64,000 bases of DNA from Vibrio superstes. GTDB taxonomy: Bacteria; Pseudomonadota; Gammaproteobacteria; Enterobacterales; Vibrionaceae. The translations under genes and the position numbers were made by a program. Shown in pieces: positions 8,413-17,120 of this stretch. Each line of letters starts with the position of its first letter. The first letter of the stretch is position 1. The stretch is taken from NCBI RefSeq assembly GCF_003569005.1, contig NZ_BCUR01000001.1, positions 1,493,893 to 1,557,892 on the forward strand, given 5' to 3'. Below the pieces are notes generated by a model. That model had not been told where the DNA came from. It saw only the letters and a list, made by a program, of their open reading frames with translations, and searched no databases.

Positions 8413-9335
8413 GTTGATTCCTTTGCCGCTGCAATTAAACAGTCATAGAAGGCGGATGCGGCGGGAGAGAGCCCTCTAAGATGATTTCTAAGTACGATGG
8501 AAAACTGACTACTAAAGTGCCACTGTTTTGGCTTCAATGCTGTGAATTGGTCTCGATAATCGTGGTTTTCGATAAGGTGAGTAGGAAGAAAACTAATGTG
8601 CGTTCCCGCAAGGGTGAGCATTAAGCCTGATTCCACATGCCAACCGTCGATAAGCTTTAGATTTTGATATTGGCTAACATCGAGTAGGGAATACATGGTA
8701 TCTGCGGCATAGCCTCCGACATTGATTCTCTGAGATTCCAGTGAATAGTTGTTGTTGCGTATGGTTTCGGCAAGATCCTTGCGTGCATACAAACAGCTTT
8801 CTTCAGTGAAAATCGGTTCTACATGAGGGTAAGAGTAGGTTTGATGATCGTTGAGAACTACAATCATCATATCCAGTTGGTTTTTTGCTAATTTCTCGTT
8901 GAGAACGGTGAAATCTCCAATCTCTAAGGTAAGCTCAACATCGTCGCTGAGTTTGTAATAGGCTTCGATGGCTTTTGATAAAGGGTTAGAAGAGAGAGAA
9001 ACGGTATTGTCTAAACAGCCTACGCGAACATGGCCGATTAACTTAGATTGAACGCCCTTGAGTTTAGCGGCGTAGTCGGACAGCAAGCTATTGATCTCAT
9101 TTGCATAATTATATACTTTGCATCCTTCGTCTGTTAACACAAAACCACTTCGTCCGCGGTTGCAAAGTACCACTCCGAGGCTTTTTTCTAGGGTGATGAG
9201 TTCCTTGCTAAGTACTGGCTGACTGAGGCCTGTGGTTAAGGTGGCATTGCTGATCCCACCCTGCTCAACGATCTCGGAAAAAAGTTCTAACCGACGTAGG
9301 TCTCGCTTGTCTAATTTTTCTATATTAATCGACAT
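8409..9335 (-). CDS. LysR-family transcriptional regulator
   Basis: A 308-residue regulator starting at MSINIEKLDKRDLRR. The open frame extends farther upstream but the extra part has no LysR features. Winged HTH at residues ~14-73 (LELFSEIVEQGGISNATLTTGLSQPVLSKEL), then the usual ligand-binding domain. Its gene is divergent from the NCS1 permease operon, with 118 bases between. This is the usual LysR layout, so it likely controls uptake and breakdown of the compound handled by that operon. The Shine-Dalgarno is weak. The stop overlaps the NUDIX start by four bases. The effector is unknown. Confidence 0.88.
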   Translation of the reverse strand: MSINIEKLDKRDLRRLELFSEIVEQGGISNATLTTGLSQPVLSKELITLEKSLGVVLCNRGRSGFVLTDEGCKVYNYANEINSLLSDYAAKLKGVQSKLIGHVRVGCLDNTVSLSSNPLSKAIEAYYKLSDDVELTLEIGDFTVLNEKLAKNQLDMMIVVLNDHQTYSYPHVEPIFTEESCLYARKDLAETIRNNNYSLESQRINVGGYAADTMYSLLDVSQYQNLKLIDGWHVESGLMLTLAGTHISFLPTHLIENHDYRDQFTALKPKQWHFSSQFSIVLRNHLRGLSPAASAFYDCLIAAAKEST

Positions 9336-9453
9336 AAAAGCAATACATAATAAATTTAGAATGTTTAGATTCAATAATATGTATTTATTTACATGTAACA
9401 AGGTGCTAACTTTTTTTATGTGACCAATATGGATAAATATGTAGGAGAGACGG

Positions 9454-10755
9454 ATGTCAGAACAACCTAAGTCAAAGATTGACGATTTCGAATTAGAGCC
9501 AGTGCCCGAAAATGCCAAGCGTTCTTGGTGGGTAATTAGCCTAATTTGGCTGGCTATTGGTATTGATATTTCAGGGTTGTTCCTAGGAGCAATCTTGAGT
9601 GAAGGCATGGCAATCAACGATGCCTTGCTAGCGACCTTTATTGGTTCGACCATTCTTGCTGTTCTTGCCATGCTCTGTGCAAATATTGGCTTTCAATCAG
9701 GTGTATCTACTCCGCTAGTGAGTAGCGCAGTGTTCGGCCGCAATGGTGGTAAATTATTAGGCCTAATTACAGGTGTGTCTCTTGTCGGATGGTTCGCTTT
9801 TCAGGCCGATTTCTTTGCGTTAATTCTGGTAGAGGCTCTTGCCAAATATAATATAGACGTATCCCATTTCGCTGCCTTAGTGGGAGGCGGAGCCCTTATG
9901 ATGGCTACCGCTATTTATGGTGTCCGCGCACTTGGTAAGCTTTCAACTTACTCCGTACCGCTAATGGTTGGTTTGATTACCCTTGGCCTTATCATGGCAT
10001 CGGGCACACAAACAGGCGGTGAACGAGAGTTAGTTGCGCCAATGTCTATGGGTGAGGCAATTTCCTTTGTTATGTCTATCTGGATTTTGGCTGCGATTGC
10101 GTCTCCTGATATCGCTCGTTACGCTAAAACTCGAAAAGATGCCATTCTAGGCGCCGGGTTTGGTTTCTTGCTTGGTAACAGTGCGACTATCGTTGTTGCG
10201 CTTCTACTTACTCAAATGACAGGTACAGATAACCTAGTTGAAGTCTTCTTTGCCATCGGGCTTGGCATGGTTGCGATTACCATTCTGGTATTTGCACAGT
10301 GGACAACCAACAGTAGTAACCTAGTGTCAGGTGCTCTGGGTATGTCAGTAGCTCTTCCTCGTGTTCCTCGCCCTGTTTGGGTTGTATTAATGACGGTTAT
10401 CGGCCTTGCGGTAGCGCAATTCGGTATGGTTGATAAGTTTACCGCTTTCTTGACTCTTCTTGGTGTCACGATCGCACCATCAGCGGGTGTTTACCTGGCT
10501 CAATATTACTTCATCAATAAGAAAGACTTTACCTTTGAGGCAATTCAGAGCGTTCCGGCTTGGAAACTGAATGGTTTGCTGGCATGGGCCTTTGGTAGTG
10601 CAGTGAGTGCATGTACTGCGGGTGAATTTTTCAATCTATTTAGCATCACCTCTATCTCGGCAATCGATGGCATTCTCGCTGCATTCGTCGCTTACATGGT
10701 TCTGGCTAAGGTAACGGCATTGGGAAAGAGCAAGGAGACAGTCCGTGATTATTAA
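9454..10755 (+). CDS. NCS1 permease (CodB/cytosine permease-like)
   Basis: A 433-residue, roughly 12-helix inner-membrane transporter of the nucleobase:cation symporter-1 family. The N-terminus VPENAKRSWWVISLIWLAIGI and the GFQSGVSTPLVSSAVFG segment are characteristic of CodB-like members. Likely substrates are pyrimidines, hydantoins or related five-membered ring ureides, taken up with a cation. GGAGAG lies just upstream of the start. It is the first gene of a three-gene operon with a DUF917 protein and a hydantoinase-type protein, which favours a hydantoin-like substrate over cytosine. No deaminase gene is nearby. Confidence 0.85.
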   Translation: MSEQPKSKIDDFELEPVPENAKRSWWVISLIWLAIGIDISGLFLGAILSEGMAINDALLATFIGSTILAVLAMLCANIGFQSGVSTPLVSSAVFGRNGGKLLGLITGVSLVGWFAFQADFFALILVEALAKYNIDVSHFAALVGGGALMMATAIYGVRALGKLSTYSVPLMVGLITLGLIMASGTQTGGERELVAPMSMGEAISFVMSIWILAAIASPDIARYAKTRKDAILGAGFGFLLGNSATIVVALLLTQMTGTDNLVEVFFAIGLGMVAITILVFAQWTTNSSNLVSGALGMSVALPRVPRPVWVVLMTVIGLAVAQFGMVDKFTAFLTLLGVTIAPSAGVYLAQYYFINKKDFTFEAIQSVPAWKLNGLLAWAFGSAVSACTAGEFFNLFSITSISAIDGILAAFVAYMVLAKVTALGKSKETVRDY

Positions 10756-11872
10756 TGACCAAATCATTGACGATATTGCTCTGGGTGCCACAGTGCTTGG
10801 TACAGGCGGTGGCGGTGACCCTTACAGTGGCGCTTTGATGGCAAAGGCAGCTATCGCCCAGTCGGAAAAACCGGTAGAGATTATTTCTCTTGAACAAGTT
10901 GATGACAACTGCATGACGGTTCCATCTTCTATGATTGGCGCTCCTACCGTTGCAATAGAAAAACTGAACTCTAAAGAGCAGATGCTGGTGGCCTTTGAGG
11001 CAATGGAAAAGGCGCTAGAAGAGACGATCTCTGTGACTTTCCCTATTGAAGTGGGCGGGTTCAACTCTCTCATTCCAATCCTGATTGCAGCTCAAAAAGG
11101 CATTCCTGTTGTCGATTGTGATGCCATGGGGCGTGCCTTTCCTGAATCACAGATGGTGACCTTCTATTTAGATGGTTTGCCTTCTGCGCCAAACACCTTG
11201 GCGGATGAGAAAGGAAATGTTGTTACCCTTCATCCATTAGATGGTGTTTGGTCTGAGCGTTTCGCTCGCCCAATCACAGAAGAGATGGGTGGGTCTGCCG
11301 CTATGTGCGACTATCCAATGCGAGGCGTGGATCTAAAGAAGAGTGCACTTGGCGGAACGCTAACCAAAGCCATGAACATAGGCAAGGCGATTCGCCATGC
11401 CAATGACAACAGCGAAAATGCGGTTGATGCGGTTCTCGATATTGTTGGTGGCCAACGCATTGTCAGCGGCAAGATCTTGGATATCCATCGCACAACATCA
11501 GGAGGGTTTGTTACCGGTGGTGTTGTGATTGAAAAACTGCAGTATTCAGATAATCAGGATCAGCCTGATTCAGTGGTGGTGCATTTTCAAAACGAATTGC
11601 TATTGGCTCACAAAGGTCGCTCTGCGGACGATCTAAGCCAAGAAAACCTGCTCGCGACTACGCCAGATCTTATATCGATACTGGATCATGAGACAGGTCA
11701 GCCCATCACCACTGAGCAACTTCACTATGGACAGCGCGTGGATCTCATCGCTTATCCTTGCGACCCTAAGTGGCGCACGGACAAGGGCATTGAGGTGGCT
11801 GGACCTAATTACTTTGGTTACGAAGTTGAGTATCAAACAATCGAATCCTTGCTAGAAACAGGTGGTAAGTAG
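10745..11872 (+). CDS. DUF917 family protein (S-methyl thiohydantoin desulfurase-like)
   Basis: A 375-residue cytosolic protein starting with GTG at 10745, supported by AAGGAG about eight bases upstream. It overlaps the permease gene by 11 bases. The N-terminus DDIALGATVLGTGGGGDPYSG is the hallmark of the DUF917 family, now associated in Pfam with S-methyl thiohydantoin desulfurase activity. Other conserved stretches are PVVDCDAMGRAFPESQM and KILDIHRTTSGGF. The family often sits next to hydantoinase/oxoprolinase genes, as here. The reaction in this organism is inferred: opening or desulfurating a hydantoin-type ring. No signal peptide. Confidence 0.85.
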   Translation: MIINDQIIDDIALGATVLGTGGGGDPYSGALMAKAAIAQSEKPVEIISLEQVDDNCMTVPSSMIGAPTVAIEKLNSKEQMLVAFEAMEKALEETISVTFPIEVGGFNSLIPILIAAQKGIPVVDCDAMGRAFPESQMVTFYLDGLPSAPNTLADEKGNVVTLHPLDGVWSERFARPITEEMGGSAAMCDYPMRGVDLKKSALGGTLTKAMNIGKAIRHANDNSENAVDAVLDIVGGQRIVSGKILDIHRTTSGGFVTGGVVIEKLQYSDNQDQPDSVVVHFQNELLLAHKGRSADDLSQENLLATTPDLISILDHETGQPITTEQLHYGQRVDLIAYPCDPKWRTDKGIEVAGPNYFGYEVEYQTIESLLETGGK

Positions 11873-11874
11873 TC

Positions 11875-13437
11875 ATGCAAGATCAAGTTTTTCGTCTAGG
11901 TATTGATGTTGGTGGCACCAATACCGATGGGGTGCTGTTAGATAGCGCTCTAAATTGCATCGCTAAGGTGAAGGTAGCAACCTCAGAGGATATTTTCACT
12001 GGTATTGATGGTGCTATCTCGGCGTTATTAACCCAAAGCGGTATTCAAGGCAATCAAGTCCAGCATGCTATGCTGGGCACAACACAGTGTACCAATGCCA
12101 TTGTTGAAAAGAAGGCATTAGACCGAGTTGGAATGATTCGACTGGCACTGCCAAGTGGCAGTAGCGTACCGCCATTGTGTGGTTGGAGTCAGTCGTGGCA
12201 GCAACTGCTGGGTGAGCATTTCTACGAGGCGCACGGCGGCTATGAATACGATGGTAAATTGATTGCCGATATTCAAGAGCAAGAGATCCGTCAGCTTTGT
12301 CAGAAGATGAAGGGCAATGTTGATTCGATTGCTATCTGTGGCGTGTTTTCTCCGGTAAATGGAGAGCAAGAAAAGCAAGTTGCACAATGGGTATCGGAGG
12401 AGCTTGAGGGTGTAAAGATCTCTCTTTCTCATCAGGTTGGTAGCCTAGGGATATTAGAGCGTGAGAACGCGACCATTCTGAATGCGGCATTGCAGGGCAC
12501 TGCTCAGCGCTTTGTGCAAGGCTTCTGTCATGCGCTTGAGAGTCATAGAATCCTAGCAACCCCATACTTTGGACAAAACGATGGCACCTTGATGTCGCAA
12601 GAGTTTGCTCTTAAGTATCCAATCCTTACCGTGGCGTGTGGCCCAACCAACTCCATTCGCGGTGCGAGTCACCTATCCAAATTATCAGATGCGATTGTCG
12701 TTGATGTAGGCGGTACGACATCAGACATTGGCGCGCTGGTTCATGGTTACCCAAGAGAATCTAGCATTGCAGTGGAGCTGGGTGAGGTACGAACAAACTT
12801 CCGTATGCCCGATATCCTAGCACTGGCCATCGGCGGTGGCACGATTGTGCGAGAAGAAGACGAGGGCTTTAAGTTGGGGCCTGACAGTGTGGGGCACAGA
12901 TTACTAAGTCAAGCAAAAAGCTTTGCTGGTGACACATTAACCCTGACTGATGTTGCGCTTACGCTTGATCACATGGATTGGCATGATACACGTCAAGTGC
13001 AAGCCGTGGATCTATCTCAACCCGACGCTTCAACTATCTATACACAGATGGTTCGAGATGTGGAAGAGGGCATTGATAAGATGAAGACCTCATCGGATGC
13101 AGTGCCAGTGATTCTTGTTGGTGGTGGTAGTGCACTGATGCCCGATGCTTTTGTCGGAGTCAGTGAGGTGGTTCGCCCCGAACACTATGAAGTAGCGAAT
13201 GCGATTGGTGTAGCGCTAGGTGAGATCTCTGGTCAATTCGACAAGATTGTCTCGTTAGAGCCAAGCAAGCGTATTGAAATCATGAAGCAACTTGAAGAGC
13301 AAGCAAAGCAAACCGCCGTTAATGCGGGTGCCTGCCCTGAGAGCGTTGCAGTGATAGAGCGCAGCGAGATACCGCTGAGTTATCTACAAGGCAACATGGT
13401 GCATGTGAAGATAAAGGCAGCAGGGAAGATCGCCTGA
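11875..13437 (+). CDS. Hydantoinase/oxoprolinase family protein (HyuA-like)
   Basis: A 520-residue protein with the actin/ASKHA-type fold of HyuA. N-terminal FRLGIDVGGTNTDGVLLD is a phosphate-binding motif, and AIVVDVGGTTSDIGALVHG near residue 280 is the second. A third glycine-rich motif, VILVGGGSALMPDAF, lies near residue 420. At ~520 residues it is shorter than full HyuA (~690), as is usual for the type paired with DUF917. It starts two bases after the DUF917 stop, so the genes are translationally coupled. Expected role: ATP-dependent hydrolysis of a hydantoin or oxoproline-like ring. The substrate is unproven. Confidence 0.88.
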   Translation: MQDQVFRLGIDVGGTNTDGVLLDSALNCIAKVKVATSEDIFTGIDGAISALLTQSGIQGNQVQHAMLGTTQCTNAIVEKKALDRVGMIRLALPSGSSVPPLCGWSQSWQQLLGEHFYEAHGGYEYDGKLIADIQEQEIRQLCQKMKGNVDSIAICGVFSPVNGEQEKQVAQWVSEELEGVKISLSHQVGSLGILERENATILNAALQGTAQRFVQGFCHALESHRILATPYFGQNDGTLMSQEFALKYPILTVACGPTNSIRGASHLSKLSDAIVVDVGGTTSDIGALVHGYPRESSIAVELGEVRTNFRMPDILALAIGGGTIVREEDEGFKLGPDSVGHRLLSQAKSFAGDTLTLTDVALTLDHMDWHDTRQVQAVDLSQPDASTIYTQMVRDVEEGIDKMKTSSDAVPVILVGGGSALMPDAFVGVSEVVRPEHYEVANAIGVALGEISGQFDKIVSLEPSKRIEIMKQLEEQAKQTAVNAGACPESVAVIERSEIPLSYLQGNMVHVKIKAAGKIA

Positions 13438-13466
13438 TATTTATCGAAAGCAAAATCGGATAATGA

Positions 13467-13502
13467 AAAAGCCCTAGGTCATTGAAGTGACCCAGGGCTT
13501 TG
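13467..13502. terminator. Bidirectional terminator between hydantoinase and PL7 genes
   Basis: AAAGCCCTaGGTCA-TTGAAG-TGACCcAGGGCTTT with A-rich and T-rich flanks. It lies between convergent genes. Confidence 0.75.
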
Positions 13503-13551
13503 TTATTTATGGTTAGTTTCTTGAAGAAAAAACTTGGTGGGCTAGGCGCTA

Positions 13552-14490
13552 TTAATCGTGCGTTACCTTGAGATCGTAGATAGTTGCCGCAGTCATATCA
13601 TCGCCATCACCGGTACGGTTTTGCACGTAAACGCCGGCTTTAAAGTAGTTCCAGCTGTCTTCCAGGCTAACACCGTAGATGTCTAGGTCTACAGAAACCT
13701 TACGTGGAGCTTTGCCTTCTTGATAAAGTTCGAACGTCAGCATGCTGCCTTCAACATCAATTGCGTAAGAGAATTTTTCGCCTAGCGCAATACCCTCGTC
13801 AAAAGATTCAGGAGTGTTTTTCTCACCTTGACGCCAGAAGTTTGGTTTAGTCGAGCCTAGAACAGGGAAGGTGATATCACCGTCACGCAGACCAGAGCGA
13901 CGATCAGGTTCTACGTTGAACCAGATTGAACCTGTTTTGTGGTTCGGCATCTTGCGGTAATAAACTTTGATTGGTTCATCATTAGGCGCATGGATCTGAC
14001 CAATGATTACGCGACCTTGCTGCCAATCTACACCAGTAGTCGTTACTTCATCAACAGACATGGTGACTTCCATACGACCATTTACGCCGCCCACTTTAGC
14101 GTGATCGCCTTCTGGAGCAGAACCAAATACCCAGTTGTTCTTGTTAGTACCTCGAGTACTAATAGATGTATCACCACAGCGAAGCATTTGACGAAGTTCA
14201 GAACGGATATATTTAGTGTTCTCTGATGTCTTGACTCCAGATATTGGTGAACGGAAAACCACACCATCGCCTGCTTCATTGACATAGAAGTATACAGAAT
14301 GCTGAGCACCTTGCGCAATTTCGTTCTCGCTGAACTCAGTTGGTTTATCACCACCAGTTAGTGATACCGGCAATGTCGTTTTCCAACAGCTTAGGTCTAG
14401 AACCTCATTTGGAGTCGGGGCTGCAATTGCGGCAGATGAAAGGGCAAATGTAGATAAAACGCCAATAGCAACTTTGCTAAATGAAGACAT
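13552..14490 (-). CDS. Secreted alginate lyase, PL7
   Basis: A 312-residue single-domain PL7 lyase. The start at MSSFSKVAIGVLSTFALSS has AGGAAA seven bases upstream, and a Sec signal peptide (cleavage near AIA-A, residue 24) begins there. All three PL7 signatures are present: RSELR at 96-100, QIH at 155-157 and YFKAGVY at 272-278. They supply the catalytic Arg, Gln, His and Tyr of the jelly-roll cleft. Expected role: endo-type cleavage of alginate outside the cell or in the periplasm. Its promoter region carries an ACAAATA palindrome that resembles sites upstream of the other PL7 genes. The SDR reductase gene lies on the far side of a 726-bp intergenic region. Confidence 0.92.
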   Translation of the reverse strand: MSSFSKVAIGVLSTFALSSAAIAAPTPNEVLDLSCWKTTLPVSLTGGDKPTEFSENEIAQGAQHSVYFYVNEAGDGVVFRSPISGVKTSENTKYIRSELRQMLRCGDTSISTRGTNKNNWVFGSAPEGDHAKVGGVNGRMEVTMSVDEVTTTGVDWQQGRVIIGQIHAPNDEPIKVYYRKMPNHKTGSIWFNVEPDRRSGLRDGDITFPVLGSTKPNFWRQGEKNTPESFDEGIALGEKFSYAIDVEGSMLTFELYQEGKAPRKVSVDLDIYGVSLEDSWNYFKAGVYVQNRTGDGDDMTAATIYDLKVTHD

Positions 14491-14522
14491 TAAGTTTTCC
14501 TGCAGATAAGTAATTATGTATG

Positions 14523-14542
14523 ACAAATATGTTATTTGTGTA
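14523..14542 (-). promoter_or_regulatory. Candidate alginate-regulon operator upstream of the PL7 gene
   Basis: Perfect inverted repeat ACAAATA-TGT-TATTTGT. On the minus strand it reads TACACAAATAACAT, close to TAGTACAAATAACAT upstream of the two-domain PL7 gene and TACTACAAATTACAT upstream of the CBM32-PL7 gene. The assignment as a shared operator is by pattern only. Confidence 0.45.
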
Positions 14543-15113
14543 GGAGTTCTTTGTCTGTGATATAGATCGCGTCAAAATTTACCTGTCTGTAGCCTTGTTT
14601 GAAGTCGACTTTCCTATCACTCTGTTTTTAAAGTTATTTTTGAATATTCTGATTGCTCTACATTATTCGGCGTGTAACTTTTGGTAACATTTACTGGCTT
14701 TTCGAGTGATTGTTTGGGGGAAAATTAATCACATTTCAGATGGGTATTCATCATACTAATGTCATAAGTCTCAATGAAAATGTTAAGTATATCAAATTGA
14801 TATGCTGACTTGGCGTATCAATTATTGAAAAAAGTATGTGCTTATATTTGAGTTATTTCTGCATAACTGAAAGGCGAGGTCAAAATAGACTAAAAGTTTT
14901 GAATGAATGGCAGAAAGCGGTGGACTAAATGGAGCAGTAGAAAATTTAAGAGTTTCTTAAGATTGCTAGATAAAATAATGTACGCGGCTTTTGGATTGGT
15001 ATTCAGAATGGACCATAAAAGTTGCAGTATGGCACGCTGGGTAAAACTGGGCGTAATGACACCATTAATTGCATGGGTATTATGAGCATCTGCTTGATTA
15101 TTTCTCAGAATTA
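14543..15113. other. Long divergent intergenic region, no convincing gene
   Basis: AT-rich spacer between the PL7 gene and the SDR gene. A 60-codon frame at 14903-15085 starts with ATG but lacks a good ribosome site and matches nothing I know. I see no terminator and no RNA gene. It probably holds the divergent promoters. Confidence 0.5.
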
Positions 15114-15141
15114 ATTACAATAGCCTTATTGTAATACAAAT
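15114..15141 (+). promoter_or_regulatory. Candidate operator upstream of the SDR reductase
   Basis: ATTACAATA-GCCT-TATTGTAAT is a perfect 9-bp inverted repeat that runs into TAATACAAAT, the same core seen near the PL7 genes. It lies about 75 bases before the SDR start. Confidence 0.45.
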
Positions 15142-15216
15142 GGTTTGACCGGCAGAAACGAGTGTCTCGATTTGTGAAGGTTTAGCCAATTATCAACTCA
15201 TATAGAGAATATCACT

Positions 15217-15972
15217 ATGTCTAACAAAGTTGCATTTATCTCAGGCGCTACTGGCGGTATCGGTTTTCAAGTAGCTAAGCGTCTTGGTCAAGACGGTTAC
15301 ACTGTTATCCTTAACGGTATCGAAGATGCGAAAGGTGCTGAACGTCTTGCTGAGCTTAAAGAAGCAGGAATCGAAGCGGAATACCACGGTTTTGATGTAA
15401 CTGACGAGCACGCTGTAACTGCTGCTATCACCGCTGTTGGTGAGAAGTACGGTAAAATCGACGTTGTTGTAAACAACGCTGGTGGTCTTGGCGGTCGTAG
15501 CCCAATTGAAGGCATGGAAACTGATTTCTTCCGTAAAGTAATGGCTCTTAACCTAGACAGCGCATTCTTCGTATCTCGCGCTGCTATTCCATTCCTTAAG
15601 AAGTCTGACAACGCGTCAATCATCAACTTCACTTCTAACGCAGCTTGGAACGCAGGCGGCCCAGGTGCTGGTATCTACGGTACTTCTAAAGCAGCAGTTC
15701 ACACTCTAACTCGCGCTCTAGCGAAAGAACTTGCTCCAGCAAGCATCCGTGTTAACGCTGTATCTCCTGGTACTATCGATACTCCGTTCCACGCGCAAAT
15801 CAAAGAAACTAAGCCAGAAGTATTTGCTTCTTGGGCTAACAGCATCATGCTTGGTCGTCTTGGCCAGCCAGAAGAAGTTGCTTCTGCGATTTCTTTCCTA
15901 GTAAGCAAAGATGCTTCGTTCATCACTGCTGAAACGCTACAAATCGGTGGTGGTCAAGCTCTAGGTATCTAG
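15217..15972 (+). CDS. SDR-family oxidoreductase, probable DEH/uronate reductase
   Basis: A 251-residue short-chain dehydrogenase/reductase. Rossmann cofactor motif SGATGGIGFQ (residues 9-18, a TGxxxGxG variant), NNAG near residue 87, a catalytic Ser in the FTSNAA strand, and YGTSK (Tyr and Lys) near residue 154. The C-terminal TLQIGGGQALGI is typical of tetrameric SDRs. Next to alginate lyases, the likely job is reduction of 4-deoxy-L-erythro-5-hexoseulose uronate (DEH) to 2-keto-3-deoxygluconate, as with Sphingomonas A1-R, or a KduD-like step. Other vibrios use an unrelated DehR, so this remains an inference. Codon use is very regular, suggesting high expression. It has its own terminator. 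Confidence 0.85.
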   Translation: MSNKVAFISGATGGIGFQVAKRLGQDGYTVILNGIEDAKGAERLAELKEAGIEAEYHGFDVTDEHAVTAAITAVGEKYGKIDVVVNNAGGLGGRSPIEGMETDFFRKVMALNLDSAFFVSRAAIPFLKKSDNASIINFTSNAAWNAGGPGAGIYGTSKAAVHTLTRALAKELAPASIRVNAVSPGTIDTPFHAQIKETKPEVFASWANSIMLGRLGQPEEVASAISFLVSKDASFITAETLQIGGGQALGI

Positions 15973-16019
15973 TACCTAAGTAAAACTACTCTTAGTTTTA
16001 CTGCTTAGACAGCATCTTT

Positions 16020-16053
16020 AACAGCAGATCTCGAAAGGGGTCTGCTGTTTTTT
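16020..16053 (+). terminator. Intrinsic terminator after the SDR gene
   Basis: AACAGCAGA/TCTGCTGTT stem followed by T7. Confidence 0.85.
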
Positions 16054-16079
16054 TACGACTAAAACAATAGTCAGTGAGC

Positions 16080-17120
16080 CTATAGATCTGAAAGGCGTTC
16101 TTTAATTGCGAGTATTTCTTGTCTGCGCTCGAGGAATAGGTCGACGAGTTTGGGATCAAAGTGTTCTCCCTTCTCATCATTGAGTAACGCAAAGGCATCC
16201 TCAACATCCCAAGCTTTTTTATAGGGGCGTGGAGAGGTAAGAGCGTCAAAAACGTCGGCAATCGCAGATATCCTTCCTACGAGGGGAATATCTTCTCCTT
16301 TCGTACCTGCGGGGTAACCCTTGCCATTAAATTTTTCATGATGTGTCATGGCTACTGTGTGGGCAAGCTTTAACACGGAAGAGTTATCTGGACCAAATAA
16401 AATGTCGCCACCAATCGTGACGTGGGTCTTCATTACTTCCCATTCTTCCTGCGTTAATTTGTCGTCTTTGAGCAAAATGCCATCGGGTATGCCTATTTTA
16501 CCTATATCGTGCATAGGTGCCGCGTCACGAAGTAGGTCTGCATCGGTTTCACTCATTCCTGCGGCGATAGCTAATAGATGGCAGTAGTGCGCCATGCGCT
16601 GAACGTGCAAGCCAGTTTCATTGTCTTTATACTCTGCAGCTCTGCCAAGGCGGTGAATAACTTCGAGTTTAGTCTTGTTTATTTCCTGGGTTTGTTCTTT
16701 AACCTTTAAATAAAGCTCGCGGTTTTGGTTGGCAAGGGACAGGTGAGTTTTGACTCTCTGCTTCGCCACTAGTGGTGTGATTGGCTTGGTAATGTAATCA
16801 ACAGCTCCAAGCTCAAAGCCTTTGATTTCTTCTTCTGCAGTGATCTTAGCGGTGACAAAAATGATAGGAATGTGGGCCGTATTCGGTTGGCTTTTTAGAA
16901 TATGACACACCTCATAGCCGTCCATTTCGGGCATCATAATGTCTAATAAAATGATGTCGGGGGCTGGAACCATTTGGGCTATCTTTATAGCCAGTTTGCC
17001 GCTGTTGGCAACCTTAATTCGATAGTTGTCCTGAAAAGTGCCGGCCAAAACATCAATGTTTGCTGGGGTATCGTCCACGATTAAGATTGTTTGTTTGTCT
17101 TCCGCCATAATCTTTTTCAT
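16080..17120 (-). CDS. Response regulator with REC and HD-GYP output domains
   Basis: A 346-residue cytosolic two-component regulator. The REC domain at residues ~11-130 has phospho-acceptor Asp60 (ILLDIMMPEMDG) and Lys112 (TKP). The HD-GYP domain at ~150-340 has H204-D205 (MHDIGKIGIP) and the HHEKFNGKGYP motif ending at 270, which are the metal and c-di-GMP determinants. Expected activity: phosphorylation-controlled c-di-GMP hydrolysis. The start overlaps the stop of the upstream hybrid kinase in an ATGA junction, so the two are translationally coupled and should work as a pair, although the kinase already has its own REC and Hpt. Confidence 0.92.
   Translation of the reverse strand: MKKIMAEDKQTILIVDDTPANIDVLAGTFQDNYRIKVANSGKLAIKIAQMVPAPDIILLDIMMPEMDGYEVCHILKSQPNTAHIPIIFVTAKITAEEEIKGFELGAVDYITKPITPLVAKQRVKTHLSLANQNRELYLKVKEQTQEINKTKLEVIHRLGRAAEYKDNETGLHVQRMAHYCHLLAIAAGMSETDADLLRDAAPMHDIGKIGIPDGILLKDDKLTQEEWEVMKTHVTIGGDILFGPDNSSVLKLAHTVAMTHHEKFNGKGYPAGTKGEDIPLVGRISAIADVFDALTSPRPYKKAWDVEDAFALLNDEKGEHFDPKLVDLFLERRQEILAIKERLSDL

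Noticed and set aside
8409..9671. 420-codon version of the LysR protein
   Set aside because: The extra 112 N-terminal codons overlap the divergent permease start and its promoter and lack LysR features; the HTH begins just after the Met at 9335.
14903..15085. 60-codon frame in the PL7-SDR spacer
   Set aside because: No good ribosome site, low-complexity basic start and no recognisable features; probably chance.
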